Origin: Cloacimonetes bacterium SCGC AAA252-N17
GTDB lineage: Bacteria; Cloacimonadota; Cloacimonadia; JGIOTU-2
Length of the DNA stretch: 30,856 nt
NCBI GenBank assembly: GCA_000404785.1
Contig: ASNI01000030.1
Coordinates: 1-30,856 of the forward strand
Direction: 5' to 3'
Position numbers and translations under genes: made by a program. Shown here one piece after another: positions 1 to 8,202 of the stretch (its first letter is position 1; every line of letters begins with the position of its first letter). Under the pieces are notes generated by a model, which saw only the letters and a program-made list of their open reading frames with translations, ran no database searches and was not told the DNA's origin.

Positions 1-87
1 ATTATTACTTCTATGAACACACTAATGTCTGTTGGTAATTATGTGTAAAGTAATTACTCAATTATATTTCAAGGGTTTTTATAGTAA

Positions 88-237
88 ACTCATAAATTCA
101 ATATAAAATTTATGCTTTCACAAAAAATTCCAATTGATTATGATACATTTCATCATATTTCAGTAGATGAACTTAAACAAGATAAATATACGCATGGCGG
201 AACAAAAATTTCCTTAACTCTTGACTATTTTTTTTAG
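88..237 (+). pseudogene. C-terminal remnant of an outer-membrane barrel protein (tentative)
   Basis: The plus-strand frame is open from 88 to the TAG at 235-237. It ends in GGTKISLTLDYFF, an alternating polar/hydrophobic strand closing on a terminal Phe, as in the last beta strand of outer-membrane barrels. An in-frame TAA at 85-87 cuts it off from anything upstream, and no ribosome site precedes the ATG at 112. The other frames at 1-60 are open only for short stretches. It could be the end of a frameshifted barrel gene that began before the window, or chance coding. Confidence 0.3.
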
Positions 238-258
238 GAAGGATGGAAAGATGGAAAT

Positions 259-477
259 ATGAAAACCAATTCGATGGAGAACTCCATTAAGAAGAGAGTA
301 ATCAAAGCTTTGTTAAATGACCTGGGTTCTGAATAGATAGCATATCAGGATAAATTTCTTGCAAAGAATCCTTCTGCCTTTGACCCAAGAAAATATCTTG
401 GACCCGCACGAACAGAGCTGATTGCCATGTATGAGCACAAGAATAAGAACATGCTTGGATCTGCGGGAAAAGCATAA
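259..477 (+). pseudogene. fba: 3' relic of class II fructose-bisphosphate aldolase gene
   Basis: Read in the frame of 259, codons 337-474 give a peptide containing FDPRKYLGPART and ending in MLGSAGKA followed by two stops. This matches the characteristic C-terminus of class IIB fructose-1,6-bisphosphate aldolases (DPRKYLGPAR, then LGSAGKA). An in-frame TAG at 334-336 interrupts it. The stretch before the stop (SIKKRVIKALLNDLGSE) resembles a decayed version of the helix before the usual NVDTDLR segment. The roughly 250 residues carrying the zinc ligands and active site are absent, so this is a dead 3' fragment. An intact copy is presumably elsewhere in the genome. The glycolytic gene gapA lies 3 kb away, which may or may not be coincidence. 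Confidence 0.72.
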
Positions 478-631
478 TAATGAAAAACTTGACATCGAGC
501 GTATAATTTTAGGAATAAAAGCCAAATACTGTATGTAAACTTGAAAACGTAATAATGTAGCAAAGCTTCGGCTTATTTATGTTAATTTCTTAGATAGGAA
601 AAAACAAAAAACAAATTAGAAAAGGAGAAAA

Positions 632-1201
632 ATGAAAAAAATAATTGCTTTAGTTGTTTGTTTACTTATTACTGCGAGTGCATTTGCATTCGATCCAGGC
701 GAAAAACTCATCTGGGCTGAAGCTGGATTTGATTCCTATAAGCCGGACAAGGATACAGATGCAACAACGACATTCATGCTTGACGGATGGGTTAGTTATT
801 TCCTGATGAAAGATATTTCCCTCGATGTTGGTCTTGTTTGGGAAAGCGTAAAGGGTCCTCCGACTTATTATAAGGGGGAAACTGGGACTCTAAGTGATCT
901 TTTACTCGGAGTAGGTGGTTCTTTCTACATTACTAATTTCTATGTCAATGCAGCATTCCTGTTTGATCTGTATAGTTCAAAGTATGAGATGAAGTCTGAT
1001 GAAACTTGGAACGAAAATTCAATGTACCTAAGCTTCGGAGGTGGCTATCTATTACCTCTAATAGAGCATGTCTTTATTGACATTGGTGCTAGCTATACAA
1101 TTGGAATTGGACAATATGGTGGTGATGCAGCTGATTATAAGATAGATAACAAAGAATCTGATATTGGAGTAGGCGCAGGTATTGTAGTTAATCTACCTTA
1201 A
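632..1201 (+). CDS. Small outer-membrane beta-barrel protein
   Basis: A 189-residue protein with an N-terminal signal peptide (MKKIIALVVCLLITASAFA, cleavage predicted before FDPGEK). It is followed by alternating amphipathic strands rich in Gly, Tyr and Phe, such as YLSFGGGYLLPLI and GVGAGIVVNLP. This pattern and length fit an OmpA/OmpW-like 8-stranded barrel of the outer membrane; no ligand-binding motif is visible. An AAAGGAG ribosome site lies just before the ATG. The gene follows the aldolase relic and ends 16 bp before a strong hairpin. It is the first of three successive secreted barrel-type genes, but the three proteins are not obviously the same family by length (189, 380 and 375 residues). 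Function unknown. Confidence 0.75.
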   Translation: MKKIIALVVCLLITASAFAFDPGEKLIWAEAGFDSYKPDKDTDATTTFMLDGWVSYFLMKDISLDVGLVWESVKGPPTYYKGETGTLSDLLLGVGGSFYITNFYVNAAFLFDLYSSKYEMKSDETWNENSMYLSFGGGYLLPLIEHVFIDIGASYTIGIGQYGGDAADYKIDNKESDIGVGAGIVVNLP

Positions 1202-1217
1202 TACAAACAAATAATTC

Positions 1218-1245
1218 GAAGGGACGATCTTACGGTCGTCCCTTC
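1218..1245 (+). terminator. Hairpin with conserved GGGACGATC stem, copy 1
   Basis: The arms GAAGGGACGA (1218-1227) and TCGTCCCTTC (1236-1245) pair perfectly. A further T-G and C-G pair closes a TTAC loop. It lies 16 bp after the stop of the barrel gene at 632-1201. The T tract after it is short (CTAAG follows), so it may end or protect the transcript less tightly than a textbook terminator. Confidence 0.7.
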
Positions 1246-1286
1246 TAAGATATGAAAAACCTACAAATATGGAGGACTAACCTACA

Positions 1287-2429
1287 ATGAAAAAAATTGT
1301 TATATTGTTAGTATTACTTTCTGTTTGTACCTTTGCCTTCGCAACAGAAGGACGAGTAAATGGCATGGGCGTTAACCCGATTTTCTATGATGATGATGTG
1401 ATCTTTCAAATTTTCCCTAACTATCTCACTGATTATATGAATAACGCTTATATTGATGGTTGCTATGGTTATTATTCAGGTAATTATTCAGGTGGCTTGA
1501 ATTTTAAACTTGCTGGGAATAATGTTGGAATTTATATTAACAAAGATTTCCCCATTCAATTTTACTATGAGTATGCAAAATTAGAAAAAGCGATAAACAT
1601 GTATCTTGCAATGGGTGGACTTGGACTTGGTTTTGATATTGCAATGGATAATTATACCAACGATAATTATAGTTCTGGTAATTCATTAAAAGAAAGCACT
1701 TTCGGTGTAGGCGGAAAAATCGGTCTTGAAGTTTCCGGATTTGATATAGGCGGTCAAGTACATTATGCAACCGGAAATTCAACTGAAGAACACGTTGAAG
1801 AGTATAAAGATAATGTATTTTTGGTTGAAGGTGCAGCACGAATGAAGATGTTCGAGACAGACAAATCGGTGGTTTATCCAGCAGTGACACTTGAAATGGC
1901 ATCAGCGAAAGAAACTATAACTCAACTCTCAAAAACTGACGAGGAAGAGGAGTATACTTTTAATTATTTAAGTGTCGATCCGGGCATTGGATTGAACCAC
2001 TGGCTTACAAAAGAAGTGCTTGTTATTGCTGCAGCAAGTTGTGGATTTTATACCGGCAAATATAAAGATTCCTATACTTATTCGGATACAACTTATACCT
2101 ATGACAGCAACTACACAAGGATCACTTTGCCGAAATTGGAGCTTGGTCTCGAAGCATACCTTGCAAAATGGCTCACCGTTCGTGCAGGTATTAATAAGAG
2201 TTACTATTATTACTCATCCAATTGCGATGATATGTGCAAAGATGAGGATTCAAAAGTCTCATATTATGACTCATACTTTAATTATACATTCGGTATTGGA
2301 CTTGAATTTGGAAAATTCACCATTGATTGGGAAATCTGCGATGATCTCCTTTGGAATGCTCCATACATAGTAACAGGCAATGAAAGTGATTTTGCTTCAT
2401 CCCTATCATTGAAGTACAGCTTTGAATAG
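1287..2429 (+). CDS. Predicted outer-membrane beta-barrel protein
   Basis: A 380-residue secreted protein with signal peptide MKKIVILLVLLSVCTFAFA, cleavage expected before TEGRVNGMG. The mature part is very rich in Tyr, Asn and Gly and shows many short amphipathic strands (for example FYYEYAKLEKAINMYLAMGG and YFNYTFGIGLEFGKFTIDW), which suggests a barrel of about 14 to 16 strands. RVNGMG just after the signal peptide resembles the start of several barrel families in the Bacteroidetes/Cloacimonadota group, where a VxGMG-type first strand is common; that is only a loose similarity. The acidic tracts DEEEEY and CDDMCKDED probably lie in loops. A TGGAGG ribosome site precedes the ATG. The C-terminus LSLKYSFE lacks the classic terminal Phe by one residue. 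Substrate unknown. Confidence 0.7.
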   Translation: MKKIVILLVLLSVCTFAFATEGRVNGMGVNPIFYDDDVIFQIFPNYLTDYMNNAYIDGCYGYYSGNYSGGLNFKLAGNNVGIYINKDFPIQFYYEYAKLEKAINMYLAMGGLGLGFDIAMDNYTNDNYSSGNSLKESTFGVGGKIGLEVSGFDIGGQVHYATGNSTEEHVEEYKDNVFLVEGAARMKMFETDKSVVYPAVTLEMASAKETITQLSKTDEEEEYTFNYLSVDPGIGLNHWLTKEVLVIAAASCGFYTGKYKDSYTYSDTTYTYDSNYTRITLPKLELGLEAYLAKWLTVRAGINKSYYYYSSNCDDMCKDEDSKVSYYDSYFNYTFGIGLEFGKFTIDWEICDDLLWNAPYIVTGNESDFASSLSLKYSFE

Positions 2430-2450
2430 AGTTAATATTTACAAAAATTT

Positions 2451-2474
2451 GGGACGATCATTTAAAATCGTCCC
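2451..2474 (+). terminator. Hairpin with conserved GGGACGATC stem, copy 2
   Basis: GGGACGAT (2451-2458) pairs with ATCGTCCC (2467-2474), and the stem is followed by TTTTCT. It sits 21 bp after the barrel gene at 1287-2429. The 5' arm is identical to copies 1 and 3 while the loop differs. Confidence 0.72.
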
Positions 2475-2518
2475 TTTTCTGAAAAAAATTAATGAATAAA
2501 TTCTACGACGGAGGACAA

Positions 2519-3646
2519 ATGAAAAAGATAATAATACTGATTCCAATTTTAATAATACTTACTTCAATTAATTGCCTCGCACTGGACAGCTCGATATGGT
2601 ATCAATTCCCAGTTCCGGAATACAGTTATTCGCATGCATATTTGTCACCGCTCAGAATTTTAGATTGGGAAATACACGGTAAAAATTCGGAAGTAAATGT
2701 CGGTGGTAATGTTGTGTATGATCTTTTTTGCCAAAAAGAAAAGAGCACGGTTTATTATAATGGAGTGATATCTTGCTCATGGAAAAAGAGTAAAGCTGAA
2801 ATCAATAATGAGATATACGATACAGACAGGAAGAGTCTAAATACTGCAAACAGATTTGGTGCGACAAGATATTTTGATCTGATAAACGTATGGGGTAATG
2901 GGAGATTTGATATCATTGCACAGAGTGAATGCGAATGCAAAAATAATCTTAAACTAGAATTTGGGGCTGGCCTTGGAAGGATTGTTCAATGTACTTCGGT
3001 AAATCAAGCAATACGTCTGTTGAAAGAATGCGATGTGAAGCTAGATGAAAATCTAATTCTGAGAGCAGCTGATTTGATTGATAAAATATCAGTATACAAG
3101 ACTCAATATCGGCATACATGGCAAGAGGTTTTCTATCAAGAGATTGCTGATATGATCGGGAAGTCTGATCAGGGACTAAAAGTGAGGAGAGTTCTCACGA
3201 GTAATATATATTCATCTTATTACCGATCGCGTGGTTGGGAAGTGAAGATTGGATATATGAATTCATTTTTTTATCTAAAAGATCAACCAAAAGGGTATAT
3301 AACCTTGTTAGCTGAATACGTTTTACCCTGGGGGCTGAACAAACAAATTAATCTTAGAACGAGATGCAACCGAAAGCTCGATGACGAAAGTTATTCAATC
3401 GATGTTGATGCGAATTTTGTGTTAGAACATAATTATACTTGGGCATCATATATTAGCCTGTTTGCTGATAAGGAATTCAATACAACAGACGGGAATGAGA
3501 ATGCATATTATGGAATAAAAATAGGAACCGAGAAGAACATTTTTGATAAGCTTGTTTCAAGCTTAGGGATCAATTTTTATAAAAGCCGCAAGTCCTCGGA
3601 TCCATATTTTGATATGCTGTTAGAGCTTAAGTATTATATCTGGTAA
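2519..3646 (+). CDS. Secreted protein, probable outer-membrane barrel
   Basis: I chose the ATG at 2519 because GGAGG lies 5 bases before it and it opens directly on a signal peptide (MKKIIILIPILIILTSINC, then LALDSS). An earlier in-frame ATG at 2492 would place nine extra residues before the signal and has no ribosome site. The 375-residue product has alternating strands in its second half (GYITLLAEYVLPWG, NAYYGIKIGTEKNIF) and ends FDMLLELKYYIW with a terminal aromatic residue, as in outer-membrane barrels. The middle (around residues 150-230) looks helical and charged. The Cys in the signal region is not in a convincing lipobox. No family recognised. It is the third of three consecutive secreted genes. 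Confidence 0.65.
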   Translation: MKKIIILIPILIILTSINCLALDSSIWYQFPVPEYSYSHAYLSPLRILDWEIHGKNSEVNVGGNVVYDLFCQKEKSTVYYNGVISCSWKKSKAEINNEIYDTDRKSLNTANRFGATRYFDLINVWGNGRFDIIAQSECECKNNLKLEFGAGLGRIVQCTSVNQAIRLLKECDVKLDENLILRAADLIDKISVYKTQYRHTWQEVFYQEIADMIGKSDQGLKVRRVLTSNIYSSYYRSRGWEVKIGYMNSFFYLKDQPKGYITLLAEYVLPWGLNKQINLRTRCNRKLDDESYSIDVDANFVLEHNYTWASYISLFADKEFNTTDGNENAYYGIKIGTEKNIFDKLVSSLGINFYKSRKSSDPYFDMLLELKYYIW

Positions 3647-3660
3647 AAGCATAAAAAATC

Positions 3661-3685
3661 AGGGACGATCATAACGGTCGTCCCT
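3661..3685. terminator. Bidirectional hairpin with conserved GGGACGATC stem, copy 3
   Basis: AGGGACGA (3661-3668) pairs with TCGTCCCT (3678-3685). A T-G and a C-G pair close an ATAAC loop. It lies between the convergent barrel gene and gapA. On the minus strand the stem is followed by GATTTTTT, so it can act as the gapA terminator as well as ending the plus-strand transcript. Confidence 0.75.
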
Positions 3686-3714
3686 TATTTATTACAGTAT
3701 TTACTATAATTCCG

Positions 3715-4707
3715 TTACATTATTTTTTCAATTAGATCAACAACGCGGTTGGAGTAACCCCATTCATTATCATACCACGAGATAACTTTGATGAAGTTCC
3801 CGCCCAATACTTTGGTGAGCGGTGCATCAAAAATACTGGAATGAGGATTTCCGATAATATCTGTTGAGACAAGCGGCTCTTCGGAGTATTCAAGTATTCC
3901 TTTAAATTCATGTTCTGCTGCTTCTTTCATAACCTTGTTGATCTCTTCCTCAGTTGTATCTTTTTCAACTACACAAATGAAGTCAACGATCGAGCCGTCC
4001 TGCACAGGCACACGCATTGCCATGCCGTCGAGCTTACCGTTCAGTTCGGGTATCACTTTTCCTGCTGCCTTTGCTGCACCGGTTGTTGTTGGTATTATAT
4101 TGGATGCAGCAGTACGAGCTCTACGAAGATCTGAATGAGGGGAATCGAGTATCTTCTGGTCATTTGTATAAGCATGGACCGTTGTCATAAGCCCATATTT
4201 TATCTTAAAATTATCATTGAGCACTTTCACCACAGGTGCAAGGCAGTTTGTGGTGCATGAGGCATTTGAGACTATTTTGTCTTCGGGTTTGAGCATATAA
4301 TCATTCACGCCGAGTACAATTGTTGCATCGATCTCATCCTTTGCAGGAACAGTGAGCAGCACCTTCTTTGCTCCGGCTTCAAGATGCTTGGCGATCTGTG
4401 CTCTTGTGCGGAAAATACCAGTTGCCTCGACTACCACATCTACACCAAGTTCTTTCCATGGCAGTTCTGCTGGATCTTTAATTGCGTAGACCTTGATCAC
4501 TTTACCATCAACGATCAGTGAACCATCCTTTTCTTCCACAGTTCCGGGGAATTTGCCATGAGTGGAATCATATTTCAGAAGTTGAGCAAGTGTTTTTGCA
4601 TCAGTGATATCATTAACTGCAACGACATTAAAATTATCGCGTTGCATCATCACGCGTAGCACGAGCCGCCCAATTCTTCCAAATCCGTTAATTCCAACTG
4701 TTATCAT
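3715..4707 (-). CDS. gapA: Glyceraldehyde-3-phosphate dehydrogenase
   Basis: A 330-residue protein of normal length for the glycolytic enzyme, which oxidises glyceraldehyde-3-phosphate to 1,3-bisphosphoglycerate in the cytoplasm. The NAD-binding fold starts with GINGFGRIGR (residues 5-14). Asp33 after the second strand favours NAD over NADP. The catalytic motif SNASCTTNCLAP places the nucleophile at Cys151. Substrate-binding motifs HAYTNDQ and the C-terminal SWYDNEWGYSNRV are intact. An AAGGAG site precedes the ATG. The gene starts 24 bp after an upstream substrate-binding lipoprotein gene, so the two may be co-transcribed. It ends at the third conserved hairpin. Confidence 0.97.
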   Translation of the reverse strand: MITVGINGFGRIGRLVLRVMMQRDNFNVVAVNDITDAKTLAQLLKYDSTHGKFPGTVEEKDGSLIVDGKVIKVYAIKDPAELPWKELGVDVVVEATGIFRTRAQIAKHLEAGAKKVLLTVPAKDEIDATIVLGVNDYMLKPEDKIVSNASCTTNCLAPVVKVLNDNFKIKYGLMTTVHAYTNDQKILDSPHSDLRRARTAASNIIPTTTGAAKAAGKVIPELNGKLDGMAMRVPVQDGSIVDFICVVEKDTTEEEINKVMKEAAEHEFKGILEYSEEPLVSTDIIGNPHSSIFDAPLTKVLGGNFIKVISWYDNEWGYSNRVVDLIEKIM

Positions 4708-4731
4708 AGATTTCTCCTTTCAGAAAACACC

Positions 4732-5703
4732 TTAATTTATTATTTTTGCTTTTTCTTTTAATTCTTCAGGAATTACTAAATTCAATTTATGAGCTGTTTC
4801 TTCGTTGATCATAAGAGTTCCCTTTTTGGGCATTACTATTGGAAGCTCGGAGGGTTTTACGCCGGAAAGAATTTCTTTTGCCATGAGTGCGGCTTCCTTT
4901 CCCTGTTCATAACCGGATTGAGTATCTCCGCAAAGCACACCACCCTGAACCGAGAACTCTTCAAAACTGAAGGAGGGAAGAGTGTTGTTTTCCAATGTCC
5001 ATTTCAGCACTTCTGCATCAGGGACACTTTCTTCAGAATCAACTTTCTTAAGAGTGAAATACATAAAAATTCCCAGTGCATCAACTTCTGTCTGGATCTT
5101 TCTGACATACTTTTTCCACTCATCATACTCGTTTGTGGAAAAGACTTCAGTGAGTTCAACGGGAAAATTTTCTTTAGAAAATCTGCTTACAGTTGCCTGA
5201 GAGGTTGGGCTTTTATCTGTAATAATTGCAATGGTCTTAACCAATGGATCCAGTTTCTTCAGAAGTTCGATGGTTCCCGGAATGAGTTTGCGCTCGATAA
5301 CACCTGTAATATTTTTTGCAGGCATACCATATACTTCTGGGTCTTCATTGATGCCTGTAAAAACAAAGGGGAGTTTCTTATCAATAAACTGCTTAGCCAC
5401 AAGCCGGCACGAATTATCGTCGCAGACAATGACAAGATCGGGCTTGAAGGATTCGATTTTCAGAAGCGCCTCATCGGTAATATTTTTTTCCCATGTTTTA
5501 CTGATTTTTCTTTTTGTATCCATATAGAAGGATTCGATTACGATATTCTGATCACTGAAGACATCCTCAATCCCTTTTTTCTCTTGCCGACACCATTCAA
5601 ATTCGGGATGATAGCTGTATATAACCAATAGTTTTTCAGGAGATTTCGAGCAGCCCAACATGGCAAGTAGAGCTGCGAATAAAAATATGCTAATTTTTTT
5701 CAT
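4732..5703 (-). CDS. ABC-type substrate-binding lipoprotein (PF04392-like)
   Basis: A 323-residue lipoprotein. The signal peptide ends in the lipobox LAMLGC with Cys18 as lipid anchor. The body begins LLVIYSYHPEFEWCRQEKKG and continues with the two-lobed pattern of the ABC transporter substrate-binding family PF04392 (LVIVCDDNSCRLVAKQF, LPFVFTGINEDPE, TIAIITDKS). Such proteins bind a small ligand outside the membrane and serve either a transporter or a sensor kinase; no permease, ATPase or kinase gene is adjacent here. AAGGAGAA precedes the ATG. The end is 24 bp from the gapA start, suggesting one transcript. The ligand cannot be told from sequence. Confidence 0.82.
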   Translation of the reverse strand: MKKISIFLFAALLAMLGCSKSPEKLLVIYSYHPEFEWCRQEKKGIEDVFSDQNIVIESFYMDTKRKISKTWEKNITDEALLKIESFKPDLVIVCDDNSCRLVAKQFIDKKLPFVFTGINEDPEVYGMPAKNITGVIERKLIPGTIELLKKLDPLVKTIAIITDKSPTSQATVSRFSKENFPVELTEVFSTNEYDEWKKYVRKIQTEVDALGIFMYFTLKKVDSEESVPDAEVLKWTLENNTLPSFSFEEFSVQGGVLCGDTQSGYEQGKEAALMAKEILSGVKPSELPIVMPKKGTLMINEETAHKLNLVIPEELKEKAKIIN

Positions 5704-5888
5704 GTTTCATTCTCCTTGCGTGATAACTTTTTCAATTTGTTATTTTTGATTGTCAAGAGAATAGGTTTTTTGATCACAAAATTTAGTCAGGAAGACTGTC
5801 CGTGATGATAGTTAAAAGCATAATAATTACTGTATCTATTTTGCCTGATATATTTGACACTAACAACAGCTTGAAAAAGTTAATGGGT

Positions 5889-6680
5889 ATGAAAACAAAT
5901 ATAGTTTTGATTTTGATAATATTGTCAATACCAGTTACTATTAACGCATTCTCTCCTTCTTTGTTAACGGATGTGCAAGTGAAGATGGATCAAGAATATT
6001 TAATAGTATCTTATAATATTGATAATTTTCAAGACGGTATAAATATTGAAATTAATATCTTCCAGAAAATTTCCAAAAAGATAATTTCAATCAAAAATGA
6101 TAAAATGAAAGGCAATATTGGCATTATTTCGCAAAAGGAAGACTATAAGATTTCAATCGACCTCAAATATTTGCCGGATGATTTCAATTTAGAACATTAT
6201 GTATGCTTCCCAAAATTAACATTCAAGGGACGGATTTATTATGAAATGTTGAAGATCCCGAAAGGGAAACATCCTGCGGTCATAGAAGAGGATCTGATAG
6301 AATTTGAAAGGACGGGTGGATTTTATATTTCCAAATTTGAAGTTTCAAACGAACAGTTTGCAGCTTTTATAAGAAACGATGGTTATGAAACTTATGATTA
6401 CTGGAAAATAAAAGAGGGCATGATGAATAATACCGAGGTTGGATGGTTTTTTCAGGGAAAATATTTCATAAACTCACCGAGAAAATGGGATTTGAGCAAA
6501 AGTGATTATTGGGATACTGCTCCATCAAATTTTATTTTTGGTCCAGTTACAATGATCAGTTGGTTCGAAGCAAATGCATTTTGTAATTGGATGGGGGGAA
6601 CTTTACCCGAATTAAGTCAGATGGAGGTCTGTTTCGAAACGGATCTTTTTGAATACAAGATAAATGATAAGACCGAGTAG
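5889..6680 (+). CDS. Truncated formylglycine-generating-enzyme-like (FGE-sulfatase) protein
   Basis: I start at 5889 (MKTNIVLILIILSIPVTINA, a clean signal peptide). Upstream in-frame ATGs at 5802 and 5883 are possible. After an N-terminal beta-rich region the protein enters a SUMF1/FGE-sulfatase domain: GGFYISKFEVSNEQFAAF, then FGPVTMISWFEANAFCNWMG, then GTLPELSQME, which aligns with the usual rLPTEaeWEyA step. There the homology stops. The last 20 or so residues (CFETDLFEYKINDKTE) come from sequence antisense to the 3' end of the neighbouring hydrogenase antiporter gene, overlapping it by 69 bp. The C-terminal half with the usual active-site cysteines is missing, so it is unlikely to be a functional enzyme. 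Probably a rearrangement product. Confidence 0.7.
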   Translation: MKTNIVLILIILSIPVTINAFSPSLLTDVQVKMDQEYLIVSYNIDNFQDGINIEINIFQKISKKIISIKNDKMKGNIGIISQKEDYKISIDLKYLPDDFNLEHYVCFPKLTFKGRIYYEMLKIPKGKHPAVIEEDLIEFERTGGFYISKFEVSNEQFAAFIRNDGYETYDYWKIKEGMMNNTEVGWFFQGKYFINSPRKWDLSKSDYWDTAPSNFIFGPVTMISWFEANAFCNWMGGTLPELSQMEVCFETDLFEYKINDKTE

Positions 6681-8177
6681 GATGGATGCTGCAAAGAAGT
6701 AAAGAATGATCTTTGAACTGTAAAATCCAAGAAGCAATGTTTTAATAGTACCTGCGCCAATTATGGGCAACAAGAATAATTTCACCGGAATTGCAAATAC
6801 AAACACACCAAATATGATACAAAGTGCTCCAAGCAATAGGTTTGCAAACCAGTTATTGAAACTGATCTCTTTCACGCCCTCATATTTTTTAGGTAATTTG
6901 CTCAAGAATATTGCATGAATAAATTTTATAAAACTGGCAAGAGTAAGCGCGCTTCCGAAAACAGCGAGGACAAAGCAGAGATTCAGTACGATCTGCCAGA
7001 TAGCTCCATGCTGGGAAGCAGTTTTCAAAATACCTTGATATACCATCCATTTTGAGAAGAATCCATTCAATGGTGGAATACCCGATATTGAAAGCGCTCC
7101 TATCAGCGCAGCAACAAAGGTAAGTGGCATCTTCCTGGCAAGACCACCAAGATCTTCAAGTTCAGATGTCCCTGTCCTCTTTTCAACGGAACCAAGAGAT
7201 AAGAACAAGCTTGATTTGTATATTGCATTATTTAACATGTGGAAGAGTCCCCCGATAATCCCAATTGGAGTACCGGTTCCAATTCCCAATATCATATACC
7301 CTACCTGACTGACAGCATGATATCCCAGCAGCTTACGCGCATTGTGCTGAACAAGCGCCATCATCACCGCAAATATTATCGTAAGCGCACCTATTATCAT
7401 GATGATCGCCTGGATCGCAAAGGGATAGACAAAAAGATGCATCATTATACGAGCAAAAAGATAAATACCAAGCAGCTTATCCATAGCAGCCGGAAGTTCT
7501 GCTACTGCTTCAATCGGTGCATCCTTTGCATAGTCAGGAAGCCAAGTGTGCATTGGAAAAGCGCCGGCTTTTGCAAAAGAAGCAAGAAGCATGCAGAAGA
7601 ACGCGATGTATGTCAAGACACTTGAGAGAGTAACTTTTGTTAAATAAAGATTGGAATTCTGCGTCATCACATATATTACTGCTAATCCAAAAAGAAGAAG
7701 TACATCTGAAGCCCCAATGATGATAAATGCTTTTCTGGAGCTTTCTGCGCTCTTTGGTGCATTCAAAATACCGAATAGATACACAAGCAATCCTGAAAGT
7801 CCCCAGAAAATTATGAAAGCGATCATATTGGAACTCAAAGCAACGCCATTACAGAAACCGACTGTCAGCGTGAAGAGCAAGAAGAACTTACCTTCATACT
7901 CCTTTTTCACATTTTTAAGACAGTAAATAAGAATTATTGTACTGAGAATATTTATGAAAAGCAAAATGAATTTTGATAAAACGTCGGTTTGAAATAGTGT
8001 AACGCCGAATAGAGAAAAGCTCAAAGCAGATGCACTGAACACTTTGATACTCAGCATCAGCGACCAAATCACAGAAGCAATAGTGATAATTTTCTTTATA
8101 ATCTTTGGTACAAAAAGATTAATAATGGTTGCAATTATCGGGACAACGATAAGCAAAAATAGATAATTATTCCACAT
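6612..8177 (-). CDS. Hydrogenase membrane antiporter-like subunit (NuoL/M/N, EchA/HycC type)
   Basis: A 521-residue, roughly 14-helix membrane protein of the Mrp-antiporter/NuoLMN family, expected to move H+ or Na+ across the inner membrane when driven by the hydrogenase. Family landmarks are visible: LPDYAKDAPIEAVAELPAAM around residue 210 (compare LPDAHxxAPTPVSAL), then LLGYHAVSQVGYMILGIG, HMLNNAIYKSSLFLSLGSV and DLGGLARKMP. The length matches the NuoM/EchA core, without the long lateral helix of NuoL. It is the last gene of the eight-gene hydrogenase operon, whereas echA comes first in classical ech operons. Its final codons lie under the tail of the truncated FGE-like gene on the other strand; the last residues (RFETDLHLT) may therefore be altered. 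Confidence 0.9.
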   Translation of the reverse strand: MWNNYLFLLIVVPIIATIINLFVPKIIKKIITIASVIWSLMLSIKVFSASALSFSLFGVTLFQTDVLSKFILLFINILSTIILIYCLKNVKKEYEGKFFLLFTLTVGFCNGVALSSNMIAFIIFWGLSGLLVYLFGILNAPKSAESSRKAFIIIGASDVLLLFGLAVIYVMTQNSNLYLTKVTLSSVLTYIAFFCMLLASFAKAGAFPMHTWLPDYAKDAPIEAVAELPAAMDKLLGIYLFARIMMHLFVYPFAIQAIIMIIGALTIIFAVMMALVQHNARKLLGYHAVSQVGYMILGIGTGTPIGIIGGLFHMLNNAIYKSSLFLSLGSVEKRTGTSELEDLGGLARKMPLTFVAALIGALSISGIPPLNGFFSKWMVYQGILKTASQHGAIWQIVLNLCFVLAVFGSALTLASFIKFIHAIFLSKLPKKYEGVKEISFNNWFANLLLGALCIIFGVFVFAIPVKLFLLPIIGAGTIKTLLLGFYSSKIILYFFAASILLGLIIYLVFKKIRFETDLHLT

Positions 8178-8202
8178 TTATGTACCCTTTCTTCTTGAAA
8201 TC

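Noticed and set aside
489..507. TTGACA and TATAAT close together before the first barrel gene
   Set aside because: The hexamers are separated by only 7 bp, far too close for a sigma-70 promoter.
4789..5631. Open frame of 280 codons on the plus strand
   Set aside because: Antisense to the substrate-binding lipoprotein, whose signal peptide and family motifs are clear; composition is not protein-like.
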